Origin: Pseudodesulfovibrio profundus
GTDB taxonomy: Bacteria > Desulfobacterota > Desulfovibrionia > Desulfovibrionales > Desulfovibrionaceae
Direction: 5' to 3'
DNA: 64,000 nt
NCBI RefSeq assembly: GCF_900217235.1
Contig: NZ_LT907975.1
Span: 2,331,001 to 2,395,000 of the forward strand
The notes below the pieces were generated by a model that worked only from the letters and a program-made list of their open reading frames with translations, did no database searches and was not told the DNA's origin. Positions 16,343 through 24,888 of the stretch are shown here, piece by piece. Each line of letters opens with the position of its first letter. Position 1 is the stretch's first letter. Position numbers and translations under genes: made by a program.

Positions 16343-16773
16343 TTGCGTTCCTTCTCCTATTGGTTCTATGATTCTCTTATGGATTCTTTGATAAAGTTCA
16401 GCAATGGCTATGGTCTTCTATGAGTTTTCACACAGCCCATAAGTTATATGTTTTTTGTAACCGATTGAATTATAGATGGTAGTTTTGTGTCAAAATTGGC
16501 ATAATTTGATTTCTTTACGATGGTTTGACACCAACTAATGTTGAACAGGATAAAGGCAGAGCACCAAAAAGGATGCATCTGAAATTGTTCAGTAATCCGG
16601 TGAAAGGGCCGGCTTTGGTGTGGTTGGCTGGCAAAAGGGTGTCGGAAACACGGTGAAGGGGAGAGGCGTTTTTATCGCAATCAATACATAAGATTATAAC
16701 TGCTCGCGAGCTAGATGCTTCGCTTCAGCACAATATATAGAGCCTCTGTCAGATCGAAGAAATTGCAGGGGGC
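16343..16773. other. Long intergenic region upstream of the fdhAB operon
   Basis: About 430 bp between the first fdh gene and the Hsp20 terminator. It is AT-rich near the fdh side and holds the inverted TTTGACAC repeat (16483-16532), GGCATAAT at 16498-16505 and a 10-bp palindrome GCTCGCGAGC at 16702-16711. No gene was supported. Confidence 0.5.
16483..16532. promoter_or_regulatory. Inverted TTTGACAC repeat upstream of the fdhAB operon
   Basis: GTGTCAAA at 16487-16494 and TTTGACAC at 16524-16531 form inverted arms separated by 29 bp. The minus-strand arm reads TTTGACACAAAA, identical to 12 bases upstream of fdhE (8813-8824). A TATAAT follows the minus-strand TTGACA after only 13 bp, too short for a standard sigma-70 promoter. 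A shared operator is more likely. Confidence 0.5.
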
Positions 16774-16805
16774 GAAAAAAAATACCCCGGTCGAAACCGG
16801 GGTAT
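16774..16805 (-). terminator. Terminator of the Hsp20 gene pair
   Basis: A ten-bp perfect stem (ATACCCCGGT/ACCGGGGTAT, 16782-16805) with a CGAA loop, followed on the minus strand by a run of eight T. It lies 28 bases beyond the stop codon of the second Hsp20 gene. Confidence 0.92.
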
Positions 16806-16832
16806 ATGGAGTTAAGGGGGGTGGCGTATCAG

Positions 16833-17216
16833 CTAGTTCTGCGTGATCGAGATGCGCTTGGGTTGTGTCTTTTCAACCTTGGGCAGGTGCAGTTCAAGTA
16901 CACCGTTGTCGAGGTTGGCCTTGATCCCTTCGCGGTTGATGATGTCCGTTATGGAAATGGAACGGACATATTCGCAATCGCCAAACTGCATTTCGACAAA
17001 GTGTTCACCTTCGCCCAGTGACAGGCTGGTCTTGCCGGAGATGGTCAGTTCATCATCCTGCAGATCAATGACCATATTCTCGCGCTTCACGCCGGGCAGG
17101 TCTATATAAATGTAGAATCCGTCTTCCCGTTCCAGGATATCCGTTGCCGGACGGTAGCGGGGAAGGTTCGCTTTTTCCTTGGCGACCGCATTCTCTTTCT
17201 TGACGATCTCACTCAT
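16833..17216 (-). CDS. Small heat shock protein, Hsp20 family (second of pair)
   Basis: A 127-residue alpha-crystallin-domain chaperone that holds unfolding proteins in the cytoplasm. The domain spans roughly residues 20-115, from PATDILEREDGFYIYIDLPGVKRENM to the family signature GVLELHLPK; the C-terminal ISI (RISITQN) is the IxI-type anchor for oligomer formation. The N-terminal arm is short and charged. It begins ten bases after the other Hsp20 gene, and the two differ enough in sequence to be diverged paralogues that could form mixed oligomers. Confidence 0.93.
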   Translation of the reverse strand: MSEIVKKENAVAKEKANLPRYRPATDILEREDGFYIYIDLPGVKRENMVIDLQDDELTISGKTSLSLGEGEHFVEMQFGDCEYVRSISITDIINREGIKANLDNGVLELHLPKVEKTQPKRISITQN

Positions 17217-17226
17217 GGGATTCCTC

Positions 17227-17640
17227 CTAAGCGACGTTGATGCTGATGGAGCGGGGCTTGACTTCTTCTGCCTTGGGCAGAGTAACGGTCAGCACACCAT
17301 CGGTCATGACAGCAGTTACCTTGTCACGGTCCACTGGGACGCCTATGTTGACAACCCTGTGGAAAACTCCGCTTCCGCGTTCCTGTCGGTAGTATTTTCC
17401 CTGGGGCGCGGCACGCTCTCCCTTGAGAACCAGTGTCTTGTCCGTGAGGGTGAGTTCCATGTCTTCAAGCTCGACTCCGGGCACTTCGGCGCGAACATAA
17501 ATGGCTTCCTCGTCATTGCTCAAATTGAGCGGAGGGTATGCCAGCCGTCGATAATCTCCAGATGGCGATTTGAAAAACTCCTCAAACATCCGGTCAAACC
17601 GGGATGGGAAATTATACAGCGTATTGAAATCGATAACCAT
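17227..17640 (-). CDS. Small heat shock protein, Hsp20 family (first of pair)
   Basis: A 137-residue alpha-crystallin protein: an aromatic N-terminal arm (NFPSRFDRMFEEFF), the crystallin domain with VRAEVPGVELEDMELTLTD and LVLKGER, the signature GVLTVTLPKAEEVKP, and a C-terminal ISI anchor (RSISINVA). ATG 17640 has AGGAGGT upstream; the open extension to 17871 is not family-like. It is the promoter-proximal gene of the Hsp20 pair. No CIRCE element was seen upstream. Confidence 0.93.
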   Translation of the reverse strand: MVIDFNTLYNFPSRFDRMFEEFFKSPSGDYRRLAYPPLNLSNDEEAIYVRAEVPGVELEDMELTLTDKTLVLKGERAAPQGKYYRQERGSGVFHRVVNIGVPVDRDKVTAVMTDGVLTVTLPKAEEVKPRSISINVA

Positions 17641-17712
17641 GGGTCGGACCTCCTTGTTGCTTGGTAAGTGACAAGTTAGGTACGGTTTTGCGATCGTCAA
17701 GAGGGGGGTGTG

Positions 17713-17750
17713 GAAAAAAATGCTCCGCACCCGTTTTTCGGATGCGGAGC
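17713..17750 (-). terminator. Terminator of the Trm112-like gene
   Basis: GCTCCGCACCCG (17722-17733) pairs with CGGATGCGGAGC (17739-17750) with one mismatch and a TTTTT loop. The minus strand continues with seven T. Confidence 0.88.
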
Positions 17751-17776
17751 TGAAAAGTCCGGGTATGATCTCAAAA

Positions 17777-17965
17777 TTATTTTGAGCCGGTCCATTTATC
17801 CATGGGGATGGCTTGATCCACCAGCATGATGGGGATGTCTTCCTTGATCGGGTAGACAACCTTGCAGGCATTGCAGGCCAATCCGTCCTGCGCTGGTTTC
17901 AGGGTCAGGGTGCCTTTGCATTTGGGGCAGGCGAGTATGGCAATGAGTTCTTTGTTCAACGTCAT
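17777..17965 (-). CDS. Trm112-family zinc-ribbon protein
   Basis: A 62-residue protein of the Trm112/YcaR type. It has CPKCKGTLTL and CNACKVVYPI, a four-Cys ribbon, followed by the conserved DIPIMLVDQAI segment. In eukaryotes and archaea Trm112 activates methyltransferases; the bacterial role is poorly known. ATG 17965 follows AAGGAGGAACC. It has its own terminator. Confidence 0.88.
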   Translation of the reverse strand: MTLNKELIAILACPKCKGTLTLKPAQDGLACNACKVVYPIKEDIPIMLVDQAIPMDKWTGSK

Positions 17966-18021
17966 GGTTCCTCCTTGAACTGGCCGCAAAGTACACGCAG
18001 TCGCCGCCGGTGGCAACTGGT

Positions 18022-18417
18022 TCAGCGAGTCGTTTTTCCCATCATTTCCATCACCGTGGACTGAAGGTCCTGGCCGGTGATCGGCTTGACCAGCATCCGT
18101 GTCGCCCCCGCGTCCATGGAGTCCACTCCGGTCTGGAGGGAACCTTCGCCGGAAATGGCGAGTATGGGGGTGGGAGATCGCCGTGTCTGCGCTTCCATCC
18201 GACGTATGGCTCGTATGGCGTCCACGCCGTCCATCAAAGGCATGATGATGTCCATGATGATCAGGTCGAATCGCTTGCGTTCACAAAGATCCACAGCGTC
18301 TTCGCCATCTCGGGCCACAGCAACTGTACACCCGGTGTCATCAAGGTACGTGAGCAGCAGGTTCAGAAAATCCTCGCTGTCATCAACTATGAGAATGGAA
18401 CAGTTCACAACATTCAC
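18022..18417 (-). CDS. Single-domain response regulator
   Basis: A 131-residue receiver with no output domain: ILIVDDSEDF (acidic pair), LIIMDIIMPLMDG (phospho-Asp), AISGEGS and VKPITG (Lys). I chose GTG 18417, which has AAAGGGA just upstream and gives a normal receiver length; ATG 18477 is in frame but lacks a ribosome binding site. The partner kinase is not obvious. It is divergent from the PHP gene, 103 bp apart. Confidence 0.85.
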   Translation of the reverse strand: MNVVNCSILIVDDSEDFLNLLLTYLDDTGCTVAVARDGEDAVDLCERKRFDLIIMDIIMPLMDGVDAIRAIRRMEAQTRRSPTPILAISGEGSLQTGVDSMDAGATRMLVKPITGQDLQSTVMEMMGKTTR

Positions 18418-18520
18418 GGTCCCTTTACCTTGCCTGTGTGTGTTGGTACACAAGTCCTTCAATGTACCATGTAGCATAATCTTATCAAAAAAATGACATG
18501 CAACCAATCGGGAAAACGAC

Positions 18521-19381
18521 ATGAGCATAGATTTACATACACATACAACGGCATCCGATGGCACTTGTTCGCCCACTGAACTGGTAAAACTTGCCAGCGA
18601 GGTCGGGCTGGAAGCCATTGCGGTTACGGACCACGACACGCTTTCTGGTCTGGATGAAGCGCAGGCTGCGGGCCGGATGTTCGGCGTTGAAGTCATTCCC
18701 GGTTGCGAGCTGAGCCTTGAACTCGAAGATGGTATCGGATGGCTGCACATGGTGGCCCTCTGGGTTCCACAGGATGCAAAGGCACTCAATGATGCTTTTG
18801 AATGGGTTATCGAAGGGCGAAAAAACCGAAACCACGAGATCGTGGAGAAGCTGCGCCAGCAGGGCATCAGTATCACCTATGAAGCGGTGGCGGCGCGAGC
18901 CGAAGGCACGATTGGCAGGCCCCATTTTGCTCAGGAGCTTGTTTCGCTCGGTGTGGTTTCTGACGTCAAGGAAGCCTTCCGTGTCTGGATTGGCGATTAT
19001 GGTCGCGCCTATGTTCCCAAGCGTAAACTCAAGCCGAAGCAGGCCCTTGATATCCTCAATGAAATTGGAGCCACATCAATTCTTGCTCATCCGTTCGCCT
19101 TGAACATGAAGCCACAGGATGTGGACGAGTTGCTGGGTAAACTCAAGGCAATGGGCCTTGATGGGATGGAAGTGTATTACTCTGAACATTCCGATGTTGA
19201 AGTAAAACGCTACAAAGAGCTTGCGGAAAAGCATGATCTCCTCATCAGCGGAGGCTCGGATTTCCATGGCACGAACAAGCCGCATATAGCCCTTGGGAAA
19301 GGACGGGGAAAATTGCATGTCCCGAGTGAGTTGTTGGAAAAAATGAAAGCGCGTCGACGTGAGATGGGCTTGCCGGTGTAG
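18521..19381 (+). CDS. PHP-domain phosphoesterase (RNase AM / nucleoside bisphosphatase type)
   Basis: The 286-residue protein starts with the PHP metal site (DLHTHTTASDGT, residues 4-15) and continues with AITDH-type VTDHDT, GCELS, GRPHFA, ILAHP and the GSDFHG motif near residue 246, all metal ligands. This is the pattern of the YciV/RNase AM family, which hydrolyses 3',5'-nucleoside bisphosphates and short 5' RNA ends. It is cytoplasmic. Its stop overlaps the start region of the DUF362 gene, so the two are co-translated. Confidence 0.88.
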   Translation: MSIDLHTHTTASDGTCSPTELVKLASEVGLEAIAVTDHDTLSGLDEAQAAGRMFGVEVIPGCELSLELEDGIGWLHMVALWVPQDAKALNDAFEWVIEGRKNRNHEIVEKLRQQGISITYEAVAARAEGTIGRPHFAQELVSLGVVSDVKEAFRVWIGDYGRAYVPKRKLKPKQALDILNEIGATSILAHPFALNMKPQDVDELLGKLKAMGLDGMEVYYSEHSDVEVKRYKELAEKHDLLISGGSDFHGTNKPHIALGKGRGKLHVPSELLEKMKARRREMGLPV

Positions 19382-19383
19382 TG

Positions 19384-20133
19384 ATGTCGTGCGTGGCTGT
19401 CTCCTGTCAGCAGTATGGTGAATCGGTTCGCGAGGCGTTTCTTTCGGCATCAGGCCCTGAAGCTGTGGCCGGAGATCGGCCTATCCTTCTCAAGCCCAAT
19501 CTGGTTAATGCGTCACCATTTCCGGTGACAACGCACCCGGATTTTGTGGCTGCGGTCATCGAAGCGATCCGCGAGCACACGTCAGTAGCCATGGTGATCG
19601 CCGAAGGGTGTGGAGCCATGGAGCTGGAGACCGAAGAAATATTTGTCCGGCTCGGCTATGACTGTCTTTCGGAAAAATATGGTGTTAAACTGCTCGATCT
19701 CAACCATGCGCCTCTGGTCCATCAAGAGAATCCGACATGCTCGATCTTCCCCGAAATGTGGCTGCCCGAAGTCGCGTTCACTCATTGCATAGTCTCTCTG
19801 CCGGTACTGAAGGCGCACTCACTCGCCGAAATGACCGGTGCCCTCAAAAACATGATGGGCTTTCCACCGCCCAGCCACTACCAGCGTGGCGGTTGGAAAA
19901 AATCGGCATTTCATGGACGGATGCATCGGTCCATCAAGGATTTGTGCCAGTACATCATGCCGGATTTCACGATCATGGATGCAACTGTCGGGTTGTCCCA
20001 GTACCATTTGGGCGGTGCCGAGTGCTGTCCGCCCATAGGGAAAATTCTTGCCGGAAGCGATGCCTTGGCTATTGATAGAATGGGGTGCGAACTGTTGGGA
20101 ATGAACTGGCAGGACGTCGGGTACCTGCGGTAA
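19384..20133 (+). CDS. DUF362 domain protein
   Basis: A 249-residue protein with the DUF362 pattern: ILLKPNLVNASPFPVTTHPDF near residues 35-55, VIAEGCG, KYGVKLLDLN, the VSLPVLKAHSLAEMTGALKNMMG block around residues 135-160, MDATVGL and the LAGSDALAIDRMG end. The family is widespread in anaerobes but its reaction is unsettled. No ferredoxin domain is fused here. ATG 19384 is chosen over the overlapping GTG at 19381. It abuts the PHP gene and converges on the radical SAM gene with an 11-bp gap. Confidence 0.82.
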   Translation: MSCVAVSCQQYGESVREAFLSASGPEAVAGDRPILLKPNLVNASPFPVTTHPDFVAAVIEAIREHTSVAMVIAEGCGAMELETEEIFVRLGYDCLSEKYGVKLLDLNHAPLVHQENPTCSIFPEMWLPEVAFTHCIVSLPVLKAHSLAEMTGALKNMMGFPPPSHYQRGGWKKSAFHGRMHRSIKDLCQYIMPDFTIMDATVGLSQYHLGGAECCPPIGKILAGSDALAIDRMGCELLGMNWQDVGYLR

Positions 20134-20144
20134 AACTACCGAGC

Positions 20145-21014
20145 CTACAAGCGGCGATGTCCTTCCGGCTTCAAGGCCCGCTCGCCATCCAGTGCTGCAT
20201 CTATCTCTGCCAATGCCTTGGCTTTGCCCGAGGGAAGGCGGACCTTCATGGGCAGATAGTTGGATGCGTGATTGGCCAGAAACAGGCCGCGTGACAATTC
20301 CAGCCCCGCCAGCAACTCTCGAATCTCGCGCAGTATTCCGTATGCATCGGGCAACTCGAAATCCCCGCGTTCTGCACGCTCATGGAGCGGTGTGCCGGGA
20401 ATGAGCATGAGGGAAAGGGCGCCGATCTGTTCGGGGTCCATGGCTGATAATGCCCTGGCTGTGGCCTGCGCGTGCTCCATGGATCGCTCCACGCCCCCCA
20501 ATCCGTTGATCACGGTGACATTGAGTTTGAAACCGGCACGTCGTGCCCGTTGTCCTTGTTCAACAATGGACTGGGCGTTGCCGTTCTTGTGCATCGCCTT
20601 GAGGATCACATCATCACCGGATTCCAACCCCATGTAGACGATATCAATTCCGGTTTCCTTGAGTTCCTGCAATTCCTCGTCGCTTTTGAGCCTCAAACTT
20701 TTGGCGCTGGCATAGGTGCCGATTCTATTGATCCAGGGAAGCATGGTTCGGATGTCCGCAAGGATCGAAAGGAGGCGGTTATGGGGGATGATCAACGCAT
20801 CGCCATCCATGAGAAAGAGCCGTCGCTGATTTTTGCAGTGTGTTGCGGCAAAGGCGAGGTCCTTGCGAATGGTTTCGCTGTCCTTGATGGCAAACCGCTT
20901 GTTCATGTAGGCTCCGCAGAAATCGCACTTGTTGTGCGAACAGCCGAGAGTCACCTGCAGCAGAATGGAATTGGCCTCACTGGGTGGGCGGATGATGGTT
21001 CCCTGATGATCCAT
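20145..21014 (-). CDS. Radical SAM protein of unknown specificity
   Basis: The 289-residue protein has the radical SAM cluster motif CSHNKCDFC at about residues 25-33, preceded by LLQVTLG, and later the SAM-barrel segments FLMDGDALI, RIGTYASAKSL, GIDIVYMGLESGDD and LNVTVINGLGG. The layout matches Elp3/HemN-like class members of the YgiQ/COG1032 neighbourhood without a B12 domain. Substrate is unknown. ATG 21014 fits the family start, but an upstream ATG pair near 21056 is possible because none has a clear ribosome binding site. Confidence 0.75.
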   Translation of the reverse strand: MDHQGTIIRPPSEANSILLQVTLGCSHNKCDFCGAYMNKRFAIKDSETIRKDLAFAATHCKNQRRLFLMDGDALIIPHNRLLSILADIRTMLPWINRIGTYASAKSLRLKSDEELQELKETGIDIVYMGLESGDDVILKAMHKNGNAQSIVEQGQRARRAGFKLNVTVINGLGGVERSMEHAQATARALSAMDPEQIGALSLMLIPGTPLHERAERGDFELPDAYGILREIRELLAGLELSRGLFLANHASNYLPMKVRLPSGKAKALAEIDAALDGERALKPEGHRRL

Positions 21015-21220
21015 GGGTGGTTGATAGCACCGTCCGTGCCGCTTGAAAACCATCATGATTTGGTGACAATCATAAATAATAATAGCGAAGCATACCTGTT
21101 TTCGATGTATCATTTGACCAACTGGCGACGATTCCATATCTTTTCATATCATTATGAAAACCAGTATTTACAGGACTCATTTAATTTCGCGCCTGTGTAA
21201 CCTATGACGATCGATAGGGA

Positions 21221-23629
21221 ATGAAGAAAATACCCGCCAAACCAACATCGTATGTTTCCCTGGATGAAACCTCTCGCGCCCTGCTTGATTCGGCAGTGGA
21301 GTCCGCTTACGTCATGGATGTCAGCGGTTATGTGCTGGCCGCCAATGATATGGCCGCCAAACAGTTTGACCTGGAGAAAGGTCGGGATCTTGAGCAGTGC
21401 AACATCTATGATTTGCTCCCTCCTGAAACGGCTGAAATTCGGCGAGAAAAGGTTCAGGAGGCTATAGATTCCGTCAAAAAGGTCAATTTTGAAGAGGAAG
21501 TGCTGGGCAAGTCGCTGTTCCATTCAATTGTGCCTGTCTCCAATCCCTGGGGTGAAGTCGGGCGCCTGACCATCTCCACCCTCGATAAGACCGAACTGCG
21601 CCGGACCGATGAAGGACTGCGTCGCGAGCAGCAGCGACAGATTTTCTTTATGGAATCCCTGCCGGGTATTGTTTACCACCTGTACCCGGACAAGAGTATT
21701 CGGTACGCCAATCGATATTTTCGCAAGTATTTAGGTAGCCCCAAAGGGAAAATCTGTGCCGAGGCCCTCCATTGTTGTGAGGATGCATGTGACGGCTGTC
21801 CTCCCATGGAGGCAATGGAGACAGATCGTGCGGTTGAGTGGGACTGGACCGACAACAAGGGGCGTACCTTTCACCTCCAATGCAGTCCGATGACGGATTC
21901 CGCGGGTGAGCGGATGATCATGGTCCTTGGTATCGACATCACGGCGCGTAAGCGTGCAGAGGATGAACTCAAACGGGCTCACGACAAATTGGAAGACCGG
22001 GTTCGCCAGCGCACCAAGGAACTGGAGAAGGCCAATACGGAACTGACCCAGAAATCCATGCGGTTGGTTTCGGCCATGAAGAAGGCGGACTCCGCCACAC
22101 GAGCCAAGTCCGCGTTTCTGGCGAATATGAGCCACGAGATACGAACACCACTCAATGCCGTGCTCGGCATGGCTGAACTCTCCCTGCTTACGGAAGAAGC
22201 AGACAAGAAAAATCACTACCTGAAACGCGTCAAGGAAGCAGGGCATACCTTGTTGTCCGTCATTAACGACATCCTTGATTTTTCCAAAATCGAAGCACGC
22301 AAGCTGACACTTGAGACTATTGATTTCGATTTGCGGAGCGTCCTGGAGGCCGCCCTCGATATTCACAGCATGACGGTCATGGAAAAGGGGTTGGACCTGT
22401 CCTACAAAGTGGAGCCAAACGTTCCCGAGGTGTTGCAGGGAGATCCCTCTCGCCTCAAGCAGGTTTTGATCAATCTGCTGTCAAACGCCGTCAAATTCAC
22501 GGAAAAGGGCGGAGTGGACGTTTCTGTTGCGCTGCTGAGCAGCGAGGAAATGGCTAATCCGGGCGATCGTGTCGTTCTGGAATTTTCCGTCACGGATACG
22601 GGGATTGGCATTCCTGAAGACAAGCAGGAAGATGTGTTCAAATCTTTCCTGCAGGCTGATGACTCCATCACCCGCAAGCATGGTGGAACCGGGTTGGGGC
22701 TGGCCATTTGCACCCTGTTGGTCGAGCTGATGGATGGCAGATTGCATTTGAGCAGCGTGGAAGGAGAGGGAAGTACCTTTTCCTTTACTGCCACCTTGGC
22801 CGTGGGCGACGCAAGCAAGCTGCAGGCCGAGGAACGGGCGCGGCGGGTTGATCAATCCATTACCATGCCCAAGCTCAAGGTCCTGCTGGCCGATGACAAT
22901 GAACTCAACCGGCAGTTGGCGTCAACGCTGCTCGAAGAGCAGGGACACCAATGCGTCAAGGTTGAAAATGGTGCATTGGCACTGGAGGCCTTGAAAACGG
23001 AACATTTTGACGTGGTCCTCATGGACGTGCAGATGCCGGTCATGGATGGCGTGTCTGCGACTCGCGCCATCCGAACACCCAACTCTGGCGTGCTCAGCCC
23101 CGATATCCCCATTGTGGCGCTGACGGCACACGCACTGATGGGAGACAGGGAGCGCTTCCTGGAAGCAGGCATGACGGATTACATTGCAAAGCCTATCAAG
23201 ATCGATGAGTTTTATTCGACACTGGCACGGGTAGTTCTGGGCCGTGAGGTTAAACAGAAGAAGCGTGCTGTTGCGGCAAAAAAAGAGGTTGCTTCGGAAA
23301 CCTTTGATCGTCAGACTGCTCTCGATATGCTGGGTGGTCGTAAGGACCTGCTGACCCGAATGGACGAGATTTTTATTCGCGATGTTCCCGGAGAGCTTGA
23401 AGATTTACGAAATAATATCAATGATATGCACTGGGAGGACGCACAGCGCATGGCGCACTCCATTAAAGGCTCCTCGAGAACCGTAGGCGCTTCTCGATGC
23501 GGAGCGGTTGCCGAACAGATGGAGTTCTTTTGTCGCCAGCGGGATGGTGTGTCTGCTTCGAAAGAGTTGAAAACACTTGAATCAGAGGTTGAAAGCGCGT
23601 TAACGTTTATTCGTACTGACACGCAGTAA
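21221..23629 (+). CDS. Hybrid sensor histidine kinase (PAS-PAS-HisKA-HATPase-REC-Hpt)
   Basis: The 802-residue protein lacks clear membrane segments, so it senses in the cytoplasm. Order: PAS at about 15-110, second PAS at about 140-255, coiled coil 250-290, HisKA with phospho-His305 in SHEIRTPLN, HATPase with NLLSNAVKFT, DTGIGIPE and GTGLGL, receiver with Asp602 in LMDVQMPVMDG, and a C-terminal Hpt domain with His746 in MAHSIKGSS. The second PAS contains HCCEDACDGCPP, a CxxxxCxxC cluster that could bind metal or sense redox. A stand-alone receiver follows 32 bp downstream and is the likely phosphoacceptor. Confidence 0.93.
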   Translation: MKKIPAKPTSYVSLDETSRALLDSAVESAYVMDVSGYVLAANDMAAKQFDLEKGRDLEQCNIYDLLPPETAEIRREKVQEAIDSVKKVNFEEEVLGKSLFHSIVPVSNPWGEVGRLTISTLDKTELRRTDEGLRREQQRQIFFMESLPGIVYHLYPDKSIRYANRYFRKYLGSPKGKICAEALHCCEDACDGCPPMEAMETDRAVEWDWTDNKGRTFHLQCSPMTDSAGERMIMVLGIDITARKRAEDELKRAHDKLEDRVRQRTKELEKANTELTQKSMRLVSAMKKADSATRAKSAFLANMSHEIRTPLNAVLGMAELSLLTEEADKKNHYLKRVKEAGHTLLSVINDILDFSKIEARKLTLETIDFDLRSVLEAALDIHSMTVMEKGLDLSYKVEPNVPEVLQGDPSRLKQVLINLLSNAVKFTEKGGVDVSVALLSSEEMANPGDRVVLEFSVTDTGIGIPEDKQEDVFKSFLQADDSITRKHGGTGLGLAICTLLVELMDGRLHLSSVEGEGSTFSFTATLAVGDASKLQAEERARRVDQSITMPKLKVLLADDNELNRQLASTLLEEQGHQCVKVENGALALEALKTEHFDVVLMDVQMPVMDGVSATRAIRTPNSGVLSPDIPIVALTAHALMGDRERFLEAGMTDYIAKPIKIDEFYSTLARVVLGREVKQKKRAVAAKKEVASETFDRQTALDMLGGRKDLLTRMDEIFIRDVPGELEDLRNNINDMHWEDAQRMAHSIKGSSRTVGASRCGAVAEQMEFFCRQRDGVSASKELKTLESEVESALTFIRTDTQ

Positions 23630-23661
23630 ATGAAGTTGAGCAACTTTCCAAGGAGCGAAAG

Positions 23662-24030
23662 ATGAAAACTATAATGGTCGTAGATGACGCACCGATGATT
23701 CGGGAGCTGATTAAATCAGTGCTCGAAGCCGAGGGGTTCGATGTGGTTGAGGCGGCTGATGGCGAAGAAGCCATTCGCCTGTTTCAGGACAAGGAAGTGG
23801 ACCTCTCGATTATTGATATCTTTCTGCCGAAAAAGGGCGGACTGCAGGTGATGGGCGAGCTTATCAAATCGGAAAAGCCCCATAAATTCATCGCCATTTC
23901 CGGTGGAGAGGCGTTTAACCCTGAAGCAATCGTGGAATTGGCCAAGGTCTTTGATGTGGTGGATACGTTCACCAAGCCGATTGACACGCGCAAGCTGGTC
24001 GAAACAGTCAAAAAGGCATTGGCTGAATAA
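23662..24030 (+). CDS. Single-domain response regulator downstream of hybrid kinase
   Basis: A 122-residue CheY-like receiver: IMVVDDAPM, LSIIDIFLPKKGG (phospho-Asp), AISGGE and TKPID (Lys). The ribosome binding site AAGGAGCG precedes ATG 23662. It follows the hybrid kinase by 32 bp and ends before a terminator, so it is the likely output or phosphate sink of that kinase. Confidence 0.9.
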   Translation: MKTIMVVDDAPMIRELIKSVLEAEGFDVVEAADGEEAIRLFQDKEVDLSIIDIFLPKKGGLQVMGELIKSEKPHKFIAISGGEAFNPEAIVELAKVFDVVDTFTKPIDTRKLVETVKKALAE

Positions 24031-24052
24031 ACGGCTGAAAATCGAATTGTGT

Positions 24053-24096
24053 GAGGAAGAGCGAAAACCAATACGGTTTTTTCTCTTCCTTTTTTA
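24053..24096 (+). terminator. Terminator after the kinase/receiver pair
   Basis: GGAAGAG (24055-24061) pairs with CTCTTCC (24083-24089), with an inner AAAACC/GGTTTT helix, followed by TTTTTT on the plus strand. Confidence 0.85.
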
Positions 24097-24127
24097 TTGA
24101 GATAGTCTATCCGCCTGATAGATAAAG

Positions 24128-24799
24128 CTAGCGAACGTCGACTGTTATGCCTTCGTTGACGTAGAACAGGATCGTGTACTTGAGCTGGAGCTGATCCACG
24201 ATTGTTTCCATGGATTTTTCACCGATGCCTGTCAGTCGAACATAGGTGTTCCGATGGTCGCCGTCGCTTGCCACGAAAACGCTGGAAATGGACAGACCCA
24301 TTTCCTTGATGTCGCAGAGCAGTTCGGAGAGCGGGAATGTTTCCGGGTTGAGGCGGAATGCCAACTGAGCACCCGGCTGAGTGGAGCCGGAAACGGAGCA
24401 GAGAAAGCGCAGGACGTCAATCTGGGTGATGATGCCTACGAGTTTGCCGTCCTCAATGACCGGCAGTCCGCCTATCTTGTGGCGAACCAGCAGGTCGGCG
24501 ACCTCGTCGATGGCCGTGTCCGGACTGACGGTGTAAGGGTCCAGCGTCATGATATCGCCGGCAGTGAGGGTGTAAAGCCCGCCTCCGGTATGTGTAACAG
24601 CATCGCCGGGGATGAATTTCGATGGCATGGCGTCCCGAATGTCACGGTCGGATATGATGCCTGCCAACCGTCCTCTGCTGTCGAGGACCGGGAATTGTCG
24701 AATGTTTTTCTCGTGCAGAATTTCCGCCGCATCCATGATCGACGAATTGACCCCAAGCGATAACACATTGACTGTCATCCAATCTCGAACCAGCATCAT
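24128..24799 (-). CDS. CBS-pair and ACT domain protein (AcuB-like)
   Basis: The 223-residue cytoplasmic protein has two CBS motifs (residues about 5-60 and 78-135; VRDWMTVNVLSL, LAGIISDRDIRDAM, AGDIMTLDPYTVS, LVGIITQIDVLRFL) followed by an ACT-like domain (150-223; LAFRLNPETFPLSELLCDI). CBS pairs bind adenosyl nucleotides; the arrangement matches AcuB-like regulators. ATG 24799 has GGCGGGGA upstream. It is convergent with the receiver gene across a terminator. Target unknown. Confidence 0.88.
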   Translation of the reverse strand: MMLVRDWMTVNVLSLGVNSSIMDAAEILHEKNIRQFPVLDSRGRLAGIISDRDIRDAMPSKFIPGDAVTHTGGGLYTLTAGDIMTLDPYTVSPDTAIDEVADLLVRHKIGGLPVIEDGKLVGIITQIDVLRFLCSVSGSTQPGAQLAFRLNPETFPLSELLCDIKEMGLSISSVFVASDGDHRNTYVRLTGIGEKSMETIVDQLQLKYTILFYVNEGITVDVR

Positions 24800-24888
24800 T
24801 CCCCGCCTTTATCGTTGCCTGACCCCTGAACCGGAACCCGTTGAACTCTTGTAATCCCTCGACAGGTAAAATGCAACGGGAACAGTAA

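Noticed and set aside
16471-16493. TTGACA and TATAAT upstream of fdhA as a sigma-70 promoter
   Set aside because: The spacing is only 13 bp, so these elements cannot form a standard promoter; the TTGACAC copy is better read as an operator.
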